A stretch of 64,000 nucleotides of DNA from Vicinamibacterales bacterium (GTDB lineage Bacteria; Acidobacteriota; Vicinamibacteria; Vicinamibacterales; UBA2999), in contig JAWKHS010000020.1 of assembly GCA_041394705.1 (NCBI GenBank), positions 1 to 64,000 of the forward strand, given 5' to 3'. Below the pieces are notes generated by a model. That model ran no database searches. It worked only from the letters and a program-made list of their open reading frames with translations, and was not told the DNA's origin. Below are positions 1 through 8,678 of this stretch, in pieces. Numbering within the stretch: the first letter of the stretch is position 1; every line of letters starts with the position of its first letter. The position numbers and the translations under genes are program-made.

Positions 1-589
1 CGACCGACCGCTGGTGCCGGTGTTCGTACTCGATCGGATCCTCGATCGTCACGATGTGCCTGGCGTCGCGCCGGTTGATGGCGTCCACGAGCGCGGCCAG
101 GGTCGTCGTCTTGCCCACGCCGGTGGCGCCGCCCACGAGCACCAGCCCGCGCGGGATCTTCGACAGCGTCTCGACGCCCGCGGGCAGGTTCAGCTCGTCC
201 AGGCGCGGGGGCGTGTCGGGCAGCACGCGGATGGCGGCCGCGGCGCGGCCGCGCTCGCGGTGCAGATTCACGCGGTAGCGGCCGGACTCCACGCGCAGCC
301 GGGCGTCCACCGCCTGGCCGGACCGGAACGCCCGGGCGGCGTGCTCCGGCAGCGCCGGCATGACCGCCTGCTCGATGTCCTCGCCGTCGAGCACGGCCGC
401 GCCGTCGATCGCCGCGATGTGGCCGTCGACCCGGAGCGACGGCGGGACGCCGGCCACGAGCAGCAGGTCGCTGGCGCCGGCGCCCCGGGCCCGCGCGAGC
501 CAGGCATCGAGACGCGGCGCGCCCGCCTCGGCGCCGCCGGCGCCGTGCAGGGCGTTCACCGCGTCCACCACCCGGTCGAACTCGGACAT
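1..589 (-). CDS. PilT/PilU-type twitching motility ATPase, N-terminal part
   Basis: Secretion-type hexameric ATPase of the PilT family, which retracts type IV pili at the inner membrane. Only the first 196 residues are here; the gene runs off the left edge. Visible are an N-terminal PAS-like region with the SDLLL segment typical of PilT, a Walker A site read as GATGVGKTTT, and the following aspartate box IVTIEDPIEYEH. The ATG overlaps the TGA of the upstream acetamidase gene by one base, so translation is probably coupled. PilU or another GspE-like paralogue is possible because the C-terminal half is missing. Linking a pilus motor to an amidase and a PEP-mutase-like gene is unusual and gives no clear functional hint. 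Confidence 0.85.
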   Translation of the reverse strand, partial: MSEFDRVVDAVNALHGAGGAEAGAPRLDAWLARARGAGASDLLLVAGVPPSLRVDGHIAAIDGAAVLDGEDIEQAVMPALPEHAARAFRSGQAVDARLRVESGRYRVNLHRERGRAAAAIRVLPDTPPRLDELNLPAGVETLSKIPRGLVLVGGATGVGKTTTLAALVDAINRRDARHIVTIEDPIEYEHRHQRSV

Positions 590-1572
590 CAGCGTCGCGG
601 CAGGAGGGCCTTCGGCACCTTCGCCACCACCGTGAAGTTGGGATCGACGACGTTCGCGATGTCGTACTCGAGCGCCTGGCCCATGAAGGCCGACGCACCA
701 CGCTCCGAGAACCCGTAGTCGGCCTGCAGCCATCGCAGCATCTCGGTGGTGGCGTGCTGCAGCGCCTGCACCAGCGGCCGCGCGCTGCCCAGCGTCATGA
801 CGTAGGCGTCGGTCTCGATCCGAGGCCAGGCGGCCGGCGTCTTCTTCACGAGGTCCACCGAGAACTCGACGTCCATCGACGTCTCGAGGCCGGTCCCCAC
901 CACTTCGCCCTCGCCCTGCCGCGCGTGGCCGTCGCCCACGAAAAGCAGCGCGCCCGGCTCGTTCACGGGCAGGAGTACCGTCACGCCCGCGTTCAGGGCG
1001 GCGTAGTCCATGTTGCCGCCGAAGGCTCCGGGCGTCGCCGTGTTGATGGCTTCCTTCCGCGCGGGCGCCACGGCCACGCAGCCCAGCATCGGCCTGAGCG
1101 GCACGGTCAGCTCCGGCGGCCGCATGTCCGGCTCCCGGAGCCGGGCCACGCCGGCCGCGGCGTCGATCTGCCAGGTGACGCGGCGGGGCTCGCGGTCCGT
1201 GCGGTTGGCGATGGCGGCCGGATCCACCGTGTACGGCGCCAGCAGGCTCTGGGAATAGGCCGTCGCGCGATTCGGCGTGATCGACACGATGCGCACGACG
1301 AGCAGGTCGCCCGGCTCGGCGCCCTCCACGAAGAACGGGCCGGTCTGCGGGTTCGGGCCCTGCGCCACCTGCCGCCCGTTCCAATCCACGCCGCCGGCGT
1401 CCACCGTCTTGGTGATCACGGTGTCGCCCGGCTTGATGCGCAGCGCCGGCGGGTGCGCGAACGAATACGTGTTGTAGAAGCGGTCCGGCACGAACCGGTG
1501 CGTGTCGGCATGGGCCGCGCCCCCGAACGACAGGGCGAGGCACGCGGCAATCACGGAGGTCGGTCGCATCAT
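589..1572 (-). CDS. Acetamidase/formamidase family protein, exported
   Basis: Member of the FmdA/AmdA family (PF03069), zinc-type hydrolases that release ammonia from formamide or acetamide. The 327-residue product begins with a signal peptide ending near AHA-D, so this copy should act in the periplasm, unlike the classical cytoplasmic enzyme. Family landmarks are the KPGDTVI segment, the GPFFVEGAEPGD segment, the PLRPMLGCVAVAP segment and a GGNMDY block. Two ATG codons stand side by side at the start (1572 and 1569); the TGA of the upstream gene overlaps both. The true substrate is unknown. It sits in a tight minus-strand operon with the PEP-mutase-like gene before it and the pilus ATPase after it. 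Confidence 0.85.
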   Translation of the reverse strand: MMRPTSVIAACLALSFGGAAHADTHRFVPDRFYNTYSFAHPPALRIKPGDTVITKTVDAGGVDWNGRQVAQGPNPQTGPFFVEGAEPGDLLVVRIVSITPNRATAYSQSLLAPYTVDPAAIANRTDREPRRVTWQIDAAAGVARLREPDMRPPELTVPLRPMLGCVAVAPARKEAINTATPGAFGGNMDYAALNAGVTVLLPVNEPGALLFVGDGHARQGEGEVVGTGLETSMDVEFSVDLVKKTPAAWPRIETDAYVMTLGSARPLVQALQHATTEMLRWLQADYGFSERGASAFMGQALEYDIANVVDPNFTVVAKVPKALLPRR

Positions 1573-2405
1573 GGCGTCGGGCGGTCGAAGAGACCGTTCA
1601 GGGTGGACGACGGGACGTTGGCCGCGGCGAGCGCGCCGAAGGTGCCCTGGTCGCGCATCTCCAGGGCCGCGCCCATCAGGGCCGACCACGCGGTGCGCGC
1701 CAGGGCGCCGCCCACGCTGATGCGGCGCACGCCCAGCGCCGCGGCCTCGGCCACGGTGATGAAGTCGGCGGCGATCAGGAGGTTCACGGGTGTCGGGGCG
1801 GCGGCATCCACCACCGCCTTGATGGCGTCCCTGTCGCGGATGCCGGGCGCGTACAGGCAATCGGCGCCCGCCGCGGCGAACGCGCGCAGGCGGCGGATGG
1901 TCTCGTCGAGATCCGGTCGCCCCACGATGAATCCCTCGGTGCGTGCCGTGAGGAGGACGCCCGTGCCGCTCTCGTCGATGGCCTGGCGCGCGGCGGCGAT
2001 CCGCTCCACCGCGAGCCCGGAGTCGTAGAGCGGATGGTCCGGACTGCCCGTCGAGTCCTCGATCGACAGGCCCGCCACGCCCGTGGCCGTGGCCGCCCGC
2101 ACGTTGGCCGCCACCGCCTCTGGCGCCACCGCGAAGCCCCCTTCGAAGTCGGCGTTCACGGGTACCGCCACCGCGGCGGCGACGAGCCGCAGGTGGGTCA
2201 GCGCGTCCTCCAGCCGGATCCGCGTGTCGGGCCGGCCGATGGTCCACGCGAACCCGGCGCTGGTCGTGGCGATGGCCGGGAACCCGAGGTGAGCGAGCAG
2301 GCGCGCGCCGCCGACGTCCCAGGGGTTCGGCATCAGGAAGCAGCCGGACGCGTGCAGGGCCCGGAACGCGGACACGCGCGAATCGAGGCGGGCGGCGTCG
2401 GCCAT
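1569..2405 (-). CDS. Isocitrate lyase/PEP mutase family protein
   Basis: A 278-residue TIM-barrel protein of the isocitrate lyase/phosphoenolpyruvate mutase superfamily (PF13714-like). Members cleave or form C-C or C-P bonds next to a carboxylate with Mg2+. The N-terminal block MPNPWDVGGARLL, the NADFEGGF segment and the SIEDSTG segment are typical of the stand-alone, oxaloacetase-like or carboxyphosphonoenolpyruvate-like group. No phosphonate genes are nearby, so phosphonate synthesis is unlikely, and the substrate cannot be named. No Shine-Dalgarno is obvious before the ATG at 2405. It is the first gene of the operon leading to the amidase and pilus ATPase. Confidence 0.85.
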   Translation of the reverse strand: MADAARLDSRVSAFRALHASGCFLMPNPWDVGGARLLAHLGFPAIATTSAGFAWTIGRPDTRIRLEDALTHLRLVAAAVAVPVNADFEGGFAVAPEAVAANVRAATATGVAGLSIEDSTGSPDHPLYDSGLAVERIAAARQAIDESGTGVLLTARTEGFIVGRPDLDETIRRLRAFAAAGADCLYAPGIRDRDAIKAVVDAAAPTPVNLLIAADFITVAEAAALGVRRISVGGALARTAWSALMGAALEMRDQGTFGALAAANVPSSTLNGLFDRPTP

Positions 2406-2460
2406 CGGAGGTCCTCGCAGGGCGCCGCGACGGAGCGCGGGGCCGGAACGGCGCCGGGCG

Positions 2461-3741
2461 TCAGTGGTGGCCGTCGGCCTCGATCGTGAGCCGGGGCTGC
2501 ATCTCGGCGAACAGGCGGTCGCGTTCGGCGTCGAACGCGGCCTTGAGCACGGCCGGCACGGGCTCGCCCGGCGGCAGGTTCTGGTGCTCGGTGATCGGGT
2601 TCACGTACCGGCCGTTGTGCCGGAGGCCGTAGTGCAGGTGGGGGGCCGTCGCCAGCCCGGTCATGCCCACCGCGCCGACCATCTCGCCCTGATCCACGCG
2701 GGCGCCCACGCGGATGCCCGACTGGATGGCGGAGAGGTGCATGTACTCGCTCTCGTAGCCGTTGATGTGCCGGACGCGGACGGTGCGTCCGCCGCCGCTC
2801 GTCCAGCCCGCGAAGCTCACCACGCCGCTCGACACGCTGACCACGGGCGCGCCGGCCGGGGCGCCGTAGTCCACGCCGTTGTGCGCGCGGGCGTACTTGA
2901 GCACCGGGTGCATCCGCGAGCGCGAGAAACGCGACGTGATACGCGGCTCGAACTTGAGCGGCGTCTTCAGGAAGAACCGCTTCAGCGATCGACCCGCCTC
3001 GTCGAAGTAGCCGGTCTTCCCGTCCTCGAGGGCGAAGCGCATCGCCGTCAGCGTGTGGCCGTCGTTGACGAACTGGGCGGCCTGGAGCGGTCCGTAGCCG
3101 ACGAACACACCGTCGTCACGCACGGACTTCTCCACCACCACCCGGTAGGTGTCGCCGGGCTGGAGCCCGCTGTTGAAGTCGATCTCACCGCCGAACACGT
3201 CGGCCATCGCCAGCGCCAGGTCGAGGCGTTCCCCGGCGCGCTCGATCGACTCGCTGAGGGACGGGGCGTCGCGATCGACGGTCCCGGACACGACCACGCG
3301 CGTGGTCCGGAGCGGGAACTCCACGACCTCGGCGGCGAAGAGCGCGATGTCGCCGTCGCGGCGCTCCGCGCGCAGCGCGCGGGTGGGATCGATCTCGTAC
3401 TCGAACGAGCGGATGCGCCCGTCGAACAGCCGGTCGATCGTGTAGGTGTTGCCGGCCCGCAGCTTGCGGACGTCGAAGTTGGAGGTCACGGCCTGCACCA
3501 GCGCCGAGAGCTCCGAGTCCGGCAGCAGGTGCTTGCCGAGCATGCCGGCCACCGTCGCGCCGTTGGGCACCACGGCGGAGATGAGGTCCGAATCGGGCGG
3601 GAGCAGGATGTCGGCGAGCCGCCGCGGGGCATCGGCCAGCACGTTGCCGGTGTCGTGCGGCAGGCGATCGCGCACCACCGCCAGGCTGACGCTGAGCGTC
3701 AGACTGAGCACCCCGATGAGAACTTGTGTCCTGGCGCGCAT
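2461..3741 (-). CDS. M23 family metallopeptidase (murein endopeptidase, MepM-like)
   Basis: Periplasmic zinc peptidase that should cut peptidoglycan cross-bridges. The 426-residue product has an N-terminal signal anchor (about residues 7-23), a LysM/OapA-like and central MepM-type region (about 50-250) and a C-terminal lysostaphin-like domain. Zinc ligands are visible as H287 and D291 (HNGVD) and the HLH motif at 368-370. A TACAAT -10-like hexamer lies 21 bases before the ATG on the minus strand (plus-strand 3763-3768). The gene follows the PEGA protein on the same strand after about 60 bases and may be transcribed alone from that promoter. Confidence 0.92.
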   Translation of the reverse strand: MRARTQVLIGVLSLTLSVSLAVVRDRLPHDTGNVLADAPRRLADILLPPDSDLISAVVPNGATVAGMLGKHLLPDSELSALVQAVTSNFDVRKLRAGNTYTIDRLFDGRIRSFEYEIDPTRALRAERRDGDIALFAAEVVEFPLRTTRVVVSGTVDRDAPSLSESIERAGERLDLALAMADVFGGEIDFNSGLQPGDTYRVVVEKSVRDDGVFVGYGPLQAAQFVNDGHTLTAMRFALEDGKTGYFDEAGRSLKRFFLKTPLKFEPRITSRFSRSRMHPVLKYARAHNGVDYGAPAGAPVVSVSSGVVSFAGWTSGGGRTVRVRHINGYESEYMHLSAIQSGIRVGARVDQGEMVGAVGMTGLATAPHLHYGLRHNGRYVNPITEHQNLPPGEPVPAVLKAAFDAERDRLFAEMQPRLTIEADGHH

Positions 3742-3802
3742 GGCGTGGCCCGAAAGTCCAGGATTGTAACAAACGGATGCGGCCGGCCCTAGCCGCGTCC
3801 GC

Positions 3803-5665
3803 TCATTTCGTGGGGACGAGGAGCTGCGACGTCGTGCCGGGCTCGATACGCACGATCTGGCTCGACTTCCAGCCCGGCCGCTCCAGCACGACCTGGTAAT
3901 CGCCGGGCTTGACGTCGCGCAGCGTGAGCGGCGTGGAACCCCGATCCTCGCCGTCGATGACGACCTTCGCGGGCGACGGCTCGCTCCGTACCTCGAGCAC
4001 GCCGGTCGTGGCGCCCTGCAGTTCGACGTACTGCGCCGTCTGTACGCCCGGGCGAATCGTCAGCGGAATCACCCGGGGCTCGTCGGAGCCCGCCCGCACC
4101 TGGAGCACGTGGGTGCCGGGCTTCATGCGGATCGTCACGGGAGTCGCCCCGTGATCGCGGTCGTCGACGACGACGGCCGCGCCGGGCGGCGTGGAGGTGA
4201 CCACGAGCTCCCCGTCGGTCCCCAGCGCCTCGCTGGGCCGGCTCGCCAGCCACCCGATCACGGCGAGCTCGACGAGGGCCACCCCCGCCAGGCCGGCCAC
4301 GGCGCGGGCAGACCGCCACCACGGCACGTCATCGGAGACGGGCAGGGGCGGCTCGTAAGGCTCGGGCTCGGGATCGGGCTCCGTCACGCGCGACGGCGGT
4401 GAGGGCGCGGGCGGCGCCTCGGCGACGACCGCGGCAGGGAGATGCGCCTCTTCCACGACCGGCGCCGGCACGACCGGCGCGGGTGGCGGCGGCGGAGGTG
4501 CGACCGTCACGGGCGGCTCGTCGACGGCGGCGGCCTCCTCGAACGCGACGGGCGCATCGAGCGCGACCGGGTCCGATTGCAGCTCGGACGCCTCCACCTC
4601 GGGCGCCGGAGGCGGAGCCGCGGCCTGCGCGGCGGCCTTCTTCCGGACGCCGGACTTCTTCGATCGGGTCGGCGGCGGCTCTTGCGGCGTATCGAAGGCC
4701 ACGGCGAGCGGCACGAGGTCCGGCGGCGGCGGCGCCATCAGCGGCTCGAGATCCTCGAGCGGCGCCGGGGCCGGCTCGGGCTCCGGCACGTGGAACGGCG
4801 GCATGAAGCGGCCGAAGCGCGCCACCGCCTGATCGAGCTCGGAGGGCTGCGCCAGGAGCGCGGCGTCGCTGGCCAGGAGGCGCTCGAGCGCCATTTGCGC
4901 CTCGAACAGCGTGCCGAAGTTCTTGGAGCCGAGCTGCAGCGCCCCGCGCAGCCAGTCGCGCAGCATTGGCGACAGCGGGGCGTCCACGATCGACGGCGTC
5001 TTCTGGCGCGCGCTCTCCACGAGCACGCCAAGACGGTCCGGGAACTCGTCGTCCCGCAGCCGGCGCCCCGCGACGAGGGACAGCACCGTGATGCCCACCT
5101 GCACGACGTCGCCCCGCTGGGAGACGGCCTTGCCGGCGTCGGCGGGCACGGCCACCCGCAGTGTGCGCCAGAGCTCCTCGGGCGACCACTGCACGGCGAC
5201 CAGCGCCGACCCGAACACGTAGTCGGTCAGCACCAGGCGGCCCTGCGGCGTCAGCAGCAGGTGCTCGGGACCGAGCGCGCCGCTGGCCACGTCGCGCGCC
5301 TGGGTCGAGAGCAGCGCCGCCGTCGGCAGCAGCTGGCGCAGCAGCAGCATGACGACGCCGATGTCCAGCGTGAGGTTCTCGGACTCGGCCACGTCGAGGA
5401 CGTCGGCCAGGCGCCATGCCGGCACGTAGTCCGAGACGACCGACGCGCTCGGGCCATCCACCTCCACGCGGTGGACGCGGGCGTACGACGTCAGGCGTTT
5501 GCCCTGAAGTTGGGCGGCGCGGTCCTGGAGCGCGGTGCGGAACCCGTCGTGGCCGGCGAGGGCCGGGTCGAGGAGCAGGTGTTCGGCGAACGTCGGCTCG
5601 GCGCCGCTCGAGCGGACGACGCGCCGGCCGAAGCCGTCGGCGAAGACTGGGGACGACGCGCTCAT
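3803..5665 (-). CDS. PEGA-domain membrane protein with a degenerate kinase-like N-terminus
   Basis: Protein of 620 residues. About residues 30-280 resemble a protein-kinase fold without a working active site: the segment GALGPEHLLLTP sits where the catalytic HRD loop belongs, and LTDYVFG sits where DFG belongs, so the Asp-Asn pair is not conserved. A Pro/Ala/Glu-rich linker (about 290-440) includes a lysine-rich SKKSGVRKKA patch. One membrane segment follows (about 455-475), then two PEGA repeats (about 485-620), probably outside the cytoplasm and cell-wall-facing. Similar architectures occur in Acidobacteriota and Myxococcota signalling proteins. Role unknown; perhaps a scaffold. It is divergent from rmuC across a 290-base region. 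Confidence 0.75.
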   Translation of the reverse strand: MSASSPVFADGFGRRVVRSSGAEPTFAEHLLLDPALAGHDGFRTALQDRAAQLQGKRLTSYARVHRVEVDGPSASVVSDYVPAWRLADVLDVAESENLTLDIGVVMLLLRQLLPTAALLSTQARDVASGALGPEHLLLTPQGRLVLTDYVFGSALVAVQWSPEELWRTLRVAVPADAGKAVSQRGDVVQVGITVLSLVAGRRLRDDEFPDRLGVLVESARQKTPSIVDAPLSPMLRDWLRGALQLGSKNFGTLFEAQMALERLLASDAALLAQPSELDQAVARFGRFMPPFHVPEPEPAPAPLEDLEPLMAPPPPDLVPLAVAFDTPQEPPPTRSKKSGVRKKAAAQAAAPPPAPEVEASELQSDPVALDAPVAFEEAAAVDEPPVTVAPPPPPPAPVVPAPVVEEAHLPAAVVAEAPPAPSPPSRVTEPDPEPEPYEPPLPVSDDVPWWRSARAVAGLAGVALVELAVIGWLASRPSEALGTDGELVVTSTPPGAAVVVDDRDHGATPVTIRMKPGTHVLQVRAGSDEPRVIPLTIRPGVQTAQYVELQGATTGVLEVRSEPSPAKVVIDGEDRGSTPLTLRDVKPGDYQVVLERPGWKSSQIVRIEPGTTSQLLVPTK

Positions 5666-5753
5666 CCGATGGGGTTATCGGCTCCGACATCAAAGTCCGC
5701 ACCACCCCGGCGCGCGCCGCCGGGAGACGCAGCCCCGGGCAAGGCCGGGCCGC

Positions 5754-5773
5754 CGGGCCCTCGCGAGGGCCCG
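5754..5773. repeat. Perfect 20-bp palindrome in a divergent intergenic region
   Basis: The sequence cgggccctcgcgagggcccg reads the same on both strands. It lies between the divergent PEGA and rmuC genes, inside GC-rich non-coding DNA. A symmetric dimer operator or a cruciform/terminator hairpin are both possible; no T-run follows on either strand. Confidence 0.6.
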
Positions 5774-5954
5774 CCCCGGGCGGCCCCGGACGCAGGGCCA
5801 CCGACGAAACTGGCAGCGACCCGACGGTTTCGTCATGGGCGCGCGATCAGAATTCGCCGCCGCCGGGCGACGGCGCTGCTACACTGCCAGGAACTGCACG
5901 GTTCTGCCGGAATCCTCGTGCCGCGGCATGGGTGATGCCGTGCCCTTGCGACCC

Positions 5955-7478
5955 ATGGATTCGATGGTCCTCACGGCGCTGATGGCACTGGTGGCGGGTC
6001 TGGCGCTGGGCGCCCTGGCCGCCTGGGCCCTGGCCCGGGTCCAGTTCCGTCGCGAGCTGACCGAGTCGCTCTCCACCCACCAGGCCACGGTGAGCGCGGC
6101 GCAGGCGCTCTTCCACCAGACGACCCGCCGGCTCGGCGAGGTGCAGACCGAGCTGTCGCGGGCGCGCGACGAGGTCGACAGGGCCCGCGCAGAGAGCGCG
6201 TCGCTGCGCGAGGAGCTGGCCCGCACCGGCGCGGAGCTCGCGCACGAGCGCGAGGTGGTCCCGAAGCAGCTGCACGTGCTCACGCAGGCGCAGGACCAGC
6301 TGCGCGACAGCTTCCAGGCGCTGGCCGGGGCGGCGCTCAAGACGAGCAGCGACGAGTTCCTCAAGCTCGCGCAGGAGCGCCTGACGAGCGTCGGGCACCG
6401 CGCCATCTCCGAGATCGACCGCAAGCAGGAGGCCTTCGACGCGCTGGTCGCGCCCATTCGCGACGTGCTGCAGCAGGTGGACCTCAAGCTGGGCGAGGTG
6501 GAGAAGAACCGCGCGGAGACGGGCGCCGAGATCTCGGCCCTGCTCGAAGCGATCGGGCGCAGCCAGACCCAGCTCAGGGCCGAGACGACGAATCTCGTCC
6601 GCGCGCTCCGCACGCCCACCGTGCGCGGCCGTTGGGGCGAGATGCAGCTGCGCCGCGTCGTCGAGATGGCCGGCATGCTCGAGTACTGCGACTTCGACGA
6701 GCAGACCACGACCGCCACCGACGGCGGACGGATTCGTCCGGACCTGCTCGTGCGCCTGCCCGGCGGCCGCACCGTGGTGGTCGACGCGAAGGCGCCGCTC
6801 GAGGCCTATCTCGACGCGCAGGACGCGCACGACGACCAGACGCGCGAGAAGAAGCTCGCCGATCACGCGCGCCAGGTCCGCGATCACATGGCCAAGCTGG
6901 GCGCGAAGGCCTACTGGGAGCAGTTCCACCCATCGCCGGAGTTCGTCGTGATGTTCCTGCCCGGCGAGGCGATCTTCCAGGCCGCGCTGCAGCAGGACGC
7001 GCGCCTCATCGAGTTCGGGGTGGGCGCGCAGGTGTTTCCGGCGAGCCCGCTCACGCTCATCGCCCTCCTCCGGGCCGTGGCTCACGGCTGGCGCCAGGAG
7101 CGGTTGACCCGCAACGCCGAACAGGTGAGCCGACTCGGCCGTGAGCTCTACGACCGCGTGCGCATCCTGACGGATCGCATGGAGACGCTGCGGGGACGCC
7201 TGGACGGCACGGTGCGCGCCTTCAACGAGACGGTGGCCACCTACGAAGGCCGGGTGCTCGTCACGGCACGCCGCTTCCGCGATTTGGGCGCCGCCACCGG
7301 CGACGAAATTGGCATCGTGGGCGCCGTGGACTCCACGCCGCGCTCGCCGCACGGCGTCGCGCGCCTGTTCCTGGCGCACGGCGGCGCCTCCGACCCCGAC
7401 GCCGGGGACCCGGCGGAGCCGGAGGCCGGCCAGCCGTCGGATATGATGCCTCCAGCCGCCATCGGCCGCGACCGGTAG
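5955..7478 (+). CDS. rmuC: DNA recombination protein RmuC
   Basis: RmuC limits recombination at inverted repeats and has a predicted nuclease-like core. The 507-residue product has an N-terminal membrane helix (about residues 5-25), a long coiled coil (about 30-190), then the RmuC domain with the signatures VRGRWGEMQLRRVVEMAGM and the PD-(D/E)XK-like RPDLLVRLPGGRTVVVDAK. The open frame extends far upstream to 5535, but that part is low-complexity and overlaps the divergent promoter region. I chose the ATG at 5955; ATGs at 5928 and 5964 are alternatives and none has a clear ribosome site. A TACACT hexamer at 5880-5885 may be its -10 element. The C-terminal 60 residues are disordered. Confidence 0.92.
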   Translation: MDSMVLTALMALVAGLALGALAAWALARVQFRRELTESLSTHQATVSAAQALFHQTTRRLGEVQTELSRARDEVDRARAESASLREELARTGAELAHEREVVPKQLHVLTQAQDQLRDSFQALAGAALKTSSDEFLKLAQERLTSVGHRAISEIDRKQEAFDALVAPIRDVLQQVDLKLGEVEKNRAETGAEISALLEAIGRSQTQLRAETTNLVRALRTPTVRGRWGEMQLRRVVEMAGMLEYCDFDEQTTTATDGGRIRPDLLVRLPGGRTVVVDAKAPLEAYLDAQDAHDDQTREKKLADHARQVRDHMAKLGAKAYWEQFHPSPEFVVMFLPGEAIFQAALQQDARLIEFGVGAQVFPASPLTLIALLRAVAHGWRQERLTRNAEQVSRLGRELYDRVRILTDRMETLRGRLDGTVRAFNETVATYEGRVLVTARRFRDLGAATGDEIGIVGAVDSTPRSPHGVARLFLAHGGASDPDAGDPAEPEAGQPSDMMPPAAIGRDR

Positions 7479-7501
7479 CCGCCATCCACGGAGCTCCCCC
7501 A

Positions 7502-8484
7502 ATGTTCCGACCGTGCGTCGTCACGGCCGCGTTCGCTGCTGTCTTGAGCGTCTCGGCGTGTGGCTCGAATCCTCCTTCTCCGTCAACGACGGACGCGGCG
7601 GCTCCGGCCGCCACGCCCACGCCCGCCCCGGTCGAACCGGAAGCGCGAGGGATCATGGGCGATCCGCTCGTGCCCATGGCACTGCCCGCGGCCGAACGGC
7701 AGCGCCTCGAGGCGAATCTCGCCGCGGCCGAGGCCGAGCTCGCGAAGTCGCCGGACAGCGCCGACGCCCTCATCTGGGTCGGACGGCGCCAGGCGTATCT
7801 CTGGCAGTACCGCAAGGCGGTCGCGACGTTCACGAAGGGCATCGACCGCTTCCCGAGCGACCCGCGCTTCTACCGCCATCGCGGCCACCGGTACATCACG
7901 CTGCGCAACTTCGACGCCGCCATCTCCGACTTCGAGAAGGCGGTGCTGCTCATCGCCGGCACCAAGGACGAGATCGAGCCGGACGGCGCGCCCAACGCTA
8001 AGGGCATCCCGCGCAGCACGCTGCACTTCAACATCTGGTACCACCTGGGCCTGGCCTACTACCTGCGCGGCGATTTCGCCAACGCGCGGCGGGCGTTCGA
8101 CCAGTGCATGGACGTGTCCAAGAACGACGACTCCATCGTCGCCACGAGCGACTGGCTCTGGATGACGAACATGCGCATGGGCGACAAGGCCGCCGCCGCG
8201 AAGGTGCTCGAGCGGATCACGCCCACCATGGACATCCTCGAGAACCAGTCGTACCACCGGCGGCTGCTCATGTACAAGGGCCTCGAAAAGCCCGAGGCGC
8301 TGCTGGACACGGCCAACGCGGACGACCTCACCATCGCCACGCAGGGCTACGGCGTGGCCAACTACTACCGCGTGACCGGCAACCTCGCCAAGGCCACCGA
8401 GATCTACGACAAGTGCTGGAGGGTCGGCAGTGGGCGGCGTTCGGCTTCATCGCCGCGGAAGTGGACCGCTCCAAGCTGCCGTAG
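7502..8484 (+). pseudogene. TPR-repeat lipoprotein with a one-base frameshift near its end
   Basis: A lipobox (LSVSAC) at the start predicts an outer-membrane or periplasmic lipoprotein. Tetratricopeptide-like repeats fill about residues 75-300 (for example ALIWVGRRQAYLWQYRKA and WYHLGLAYYLRGDFANARRA). The natural frame breaks at about 8413: after EIYDK the sequence reads aagtgctgg, where aaggtgctgg would give VLEGRQWAAFGFIAAEVD and a normal stop at 8484. Read without correction the frame runs on to 8782 over the opposite-strand gene, which is implausible. Restored length is about 327 residues. The missing G may be real or a sequencing/assembly error. The gene follows rmuC after 23 bases. Confidence 0.8.
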
Positions 8485-8494
8485 GGGTGGGGTC

Positions 8495-8650
8495 CTAGTC
8501 TTCGTCCAGGGCACGGGCCGGGAGGTCGTCGACGCCAAGCGCCCGCGCCACATCCGCGGCCACCGAGCTCTTCCGCCAGAGGTCGCTCGGTACGGCTTCC
8601 GCCTCGGGCGCCGTGTCCTCCGCCAGCGGCCGGCGTTGGTTGGTCGGCAC
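8495..8650 (-). CDS. Possible small protein of 51 residues
   Basis: A GTG-started frame on the minus strand between the TPR gene and the SGNH lipoprotein gene. The product is acidic, Ala-rich and likely helical, with the segment SDLWRKSSVAADVARALGVD. No signal peptide and no ribosome site are visible. I do not recognise it; it could also be chance coding in GC-rich DNA or the tail of a decayed gene. It fills an otherwise empty 190-base gap. Confidence 0.25.
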   Translation of the reverse strand: MPTNQRRPLAEDTAPEAEAVPSDLWRKSSVAADVARALGVDDLPARALDED

Positions 8651-8678
8651 ACCCGGATGATAGGAGCGTCGGGCGACC

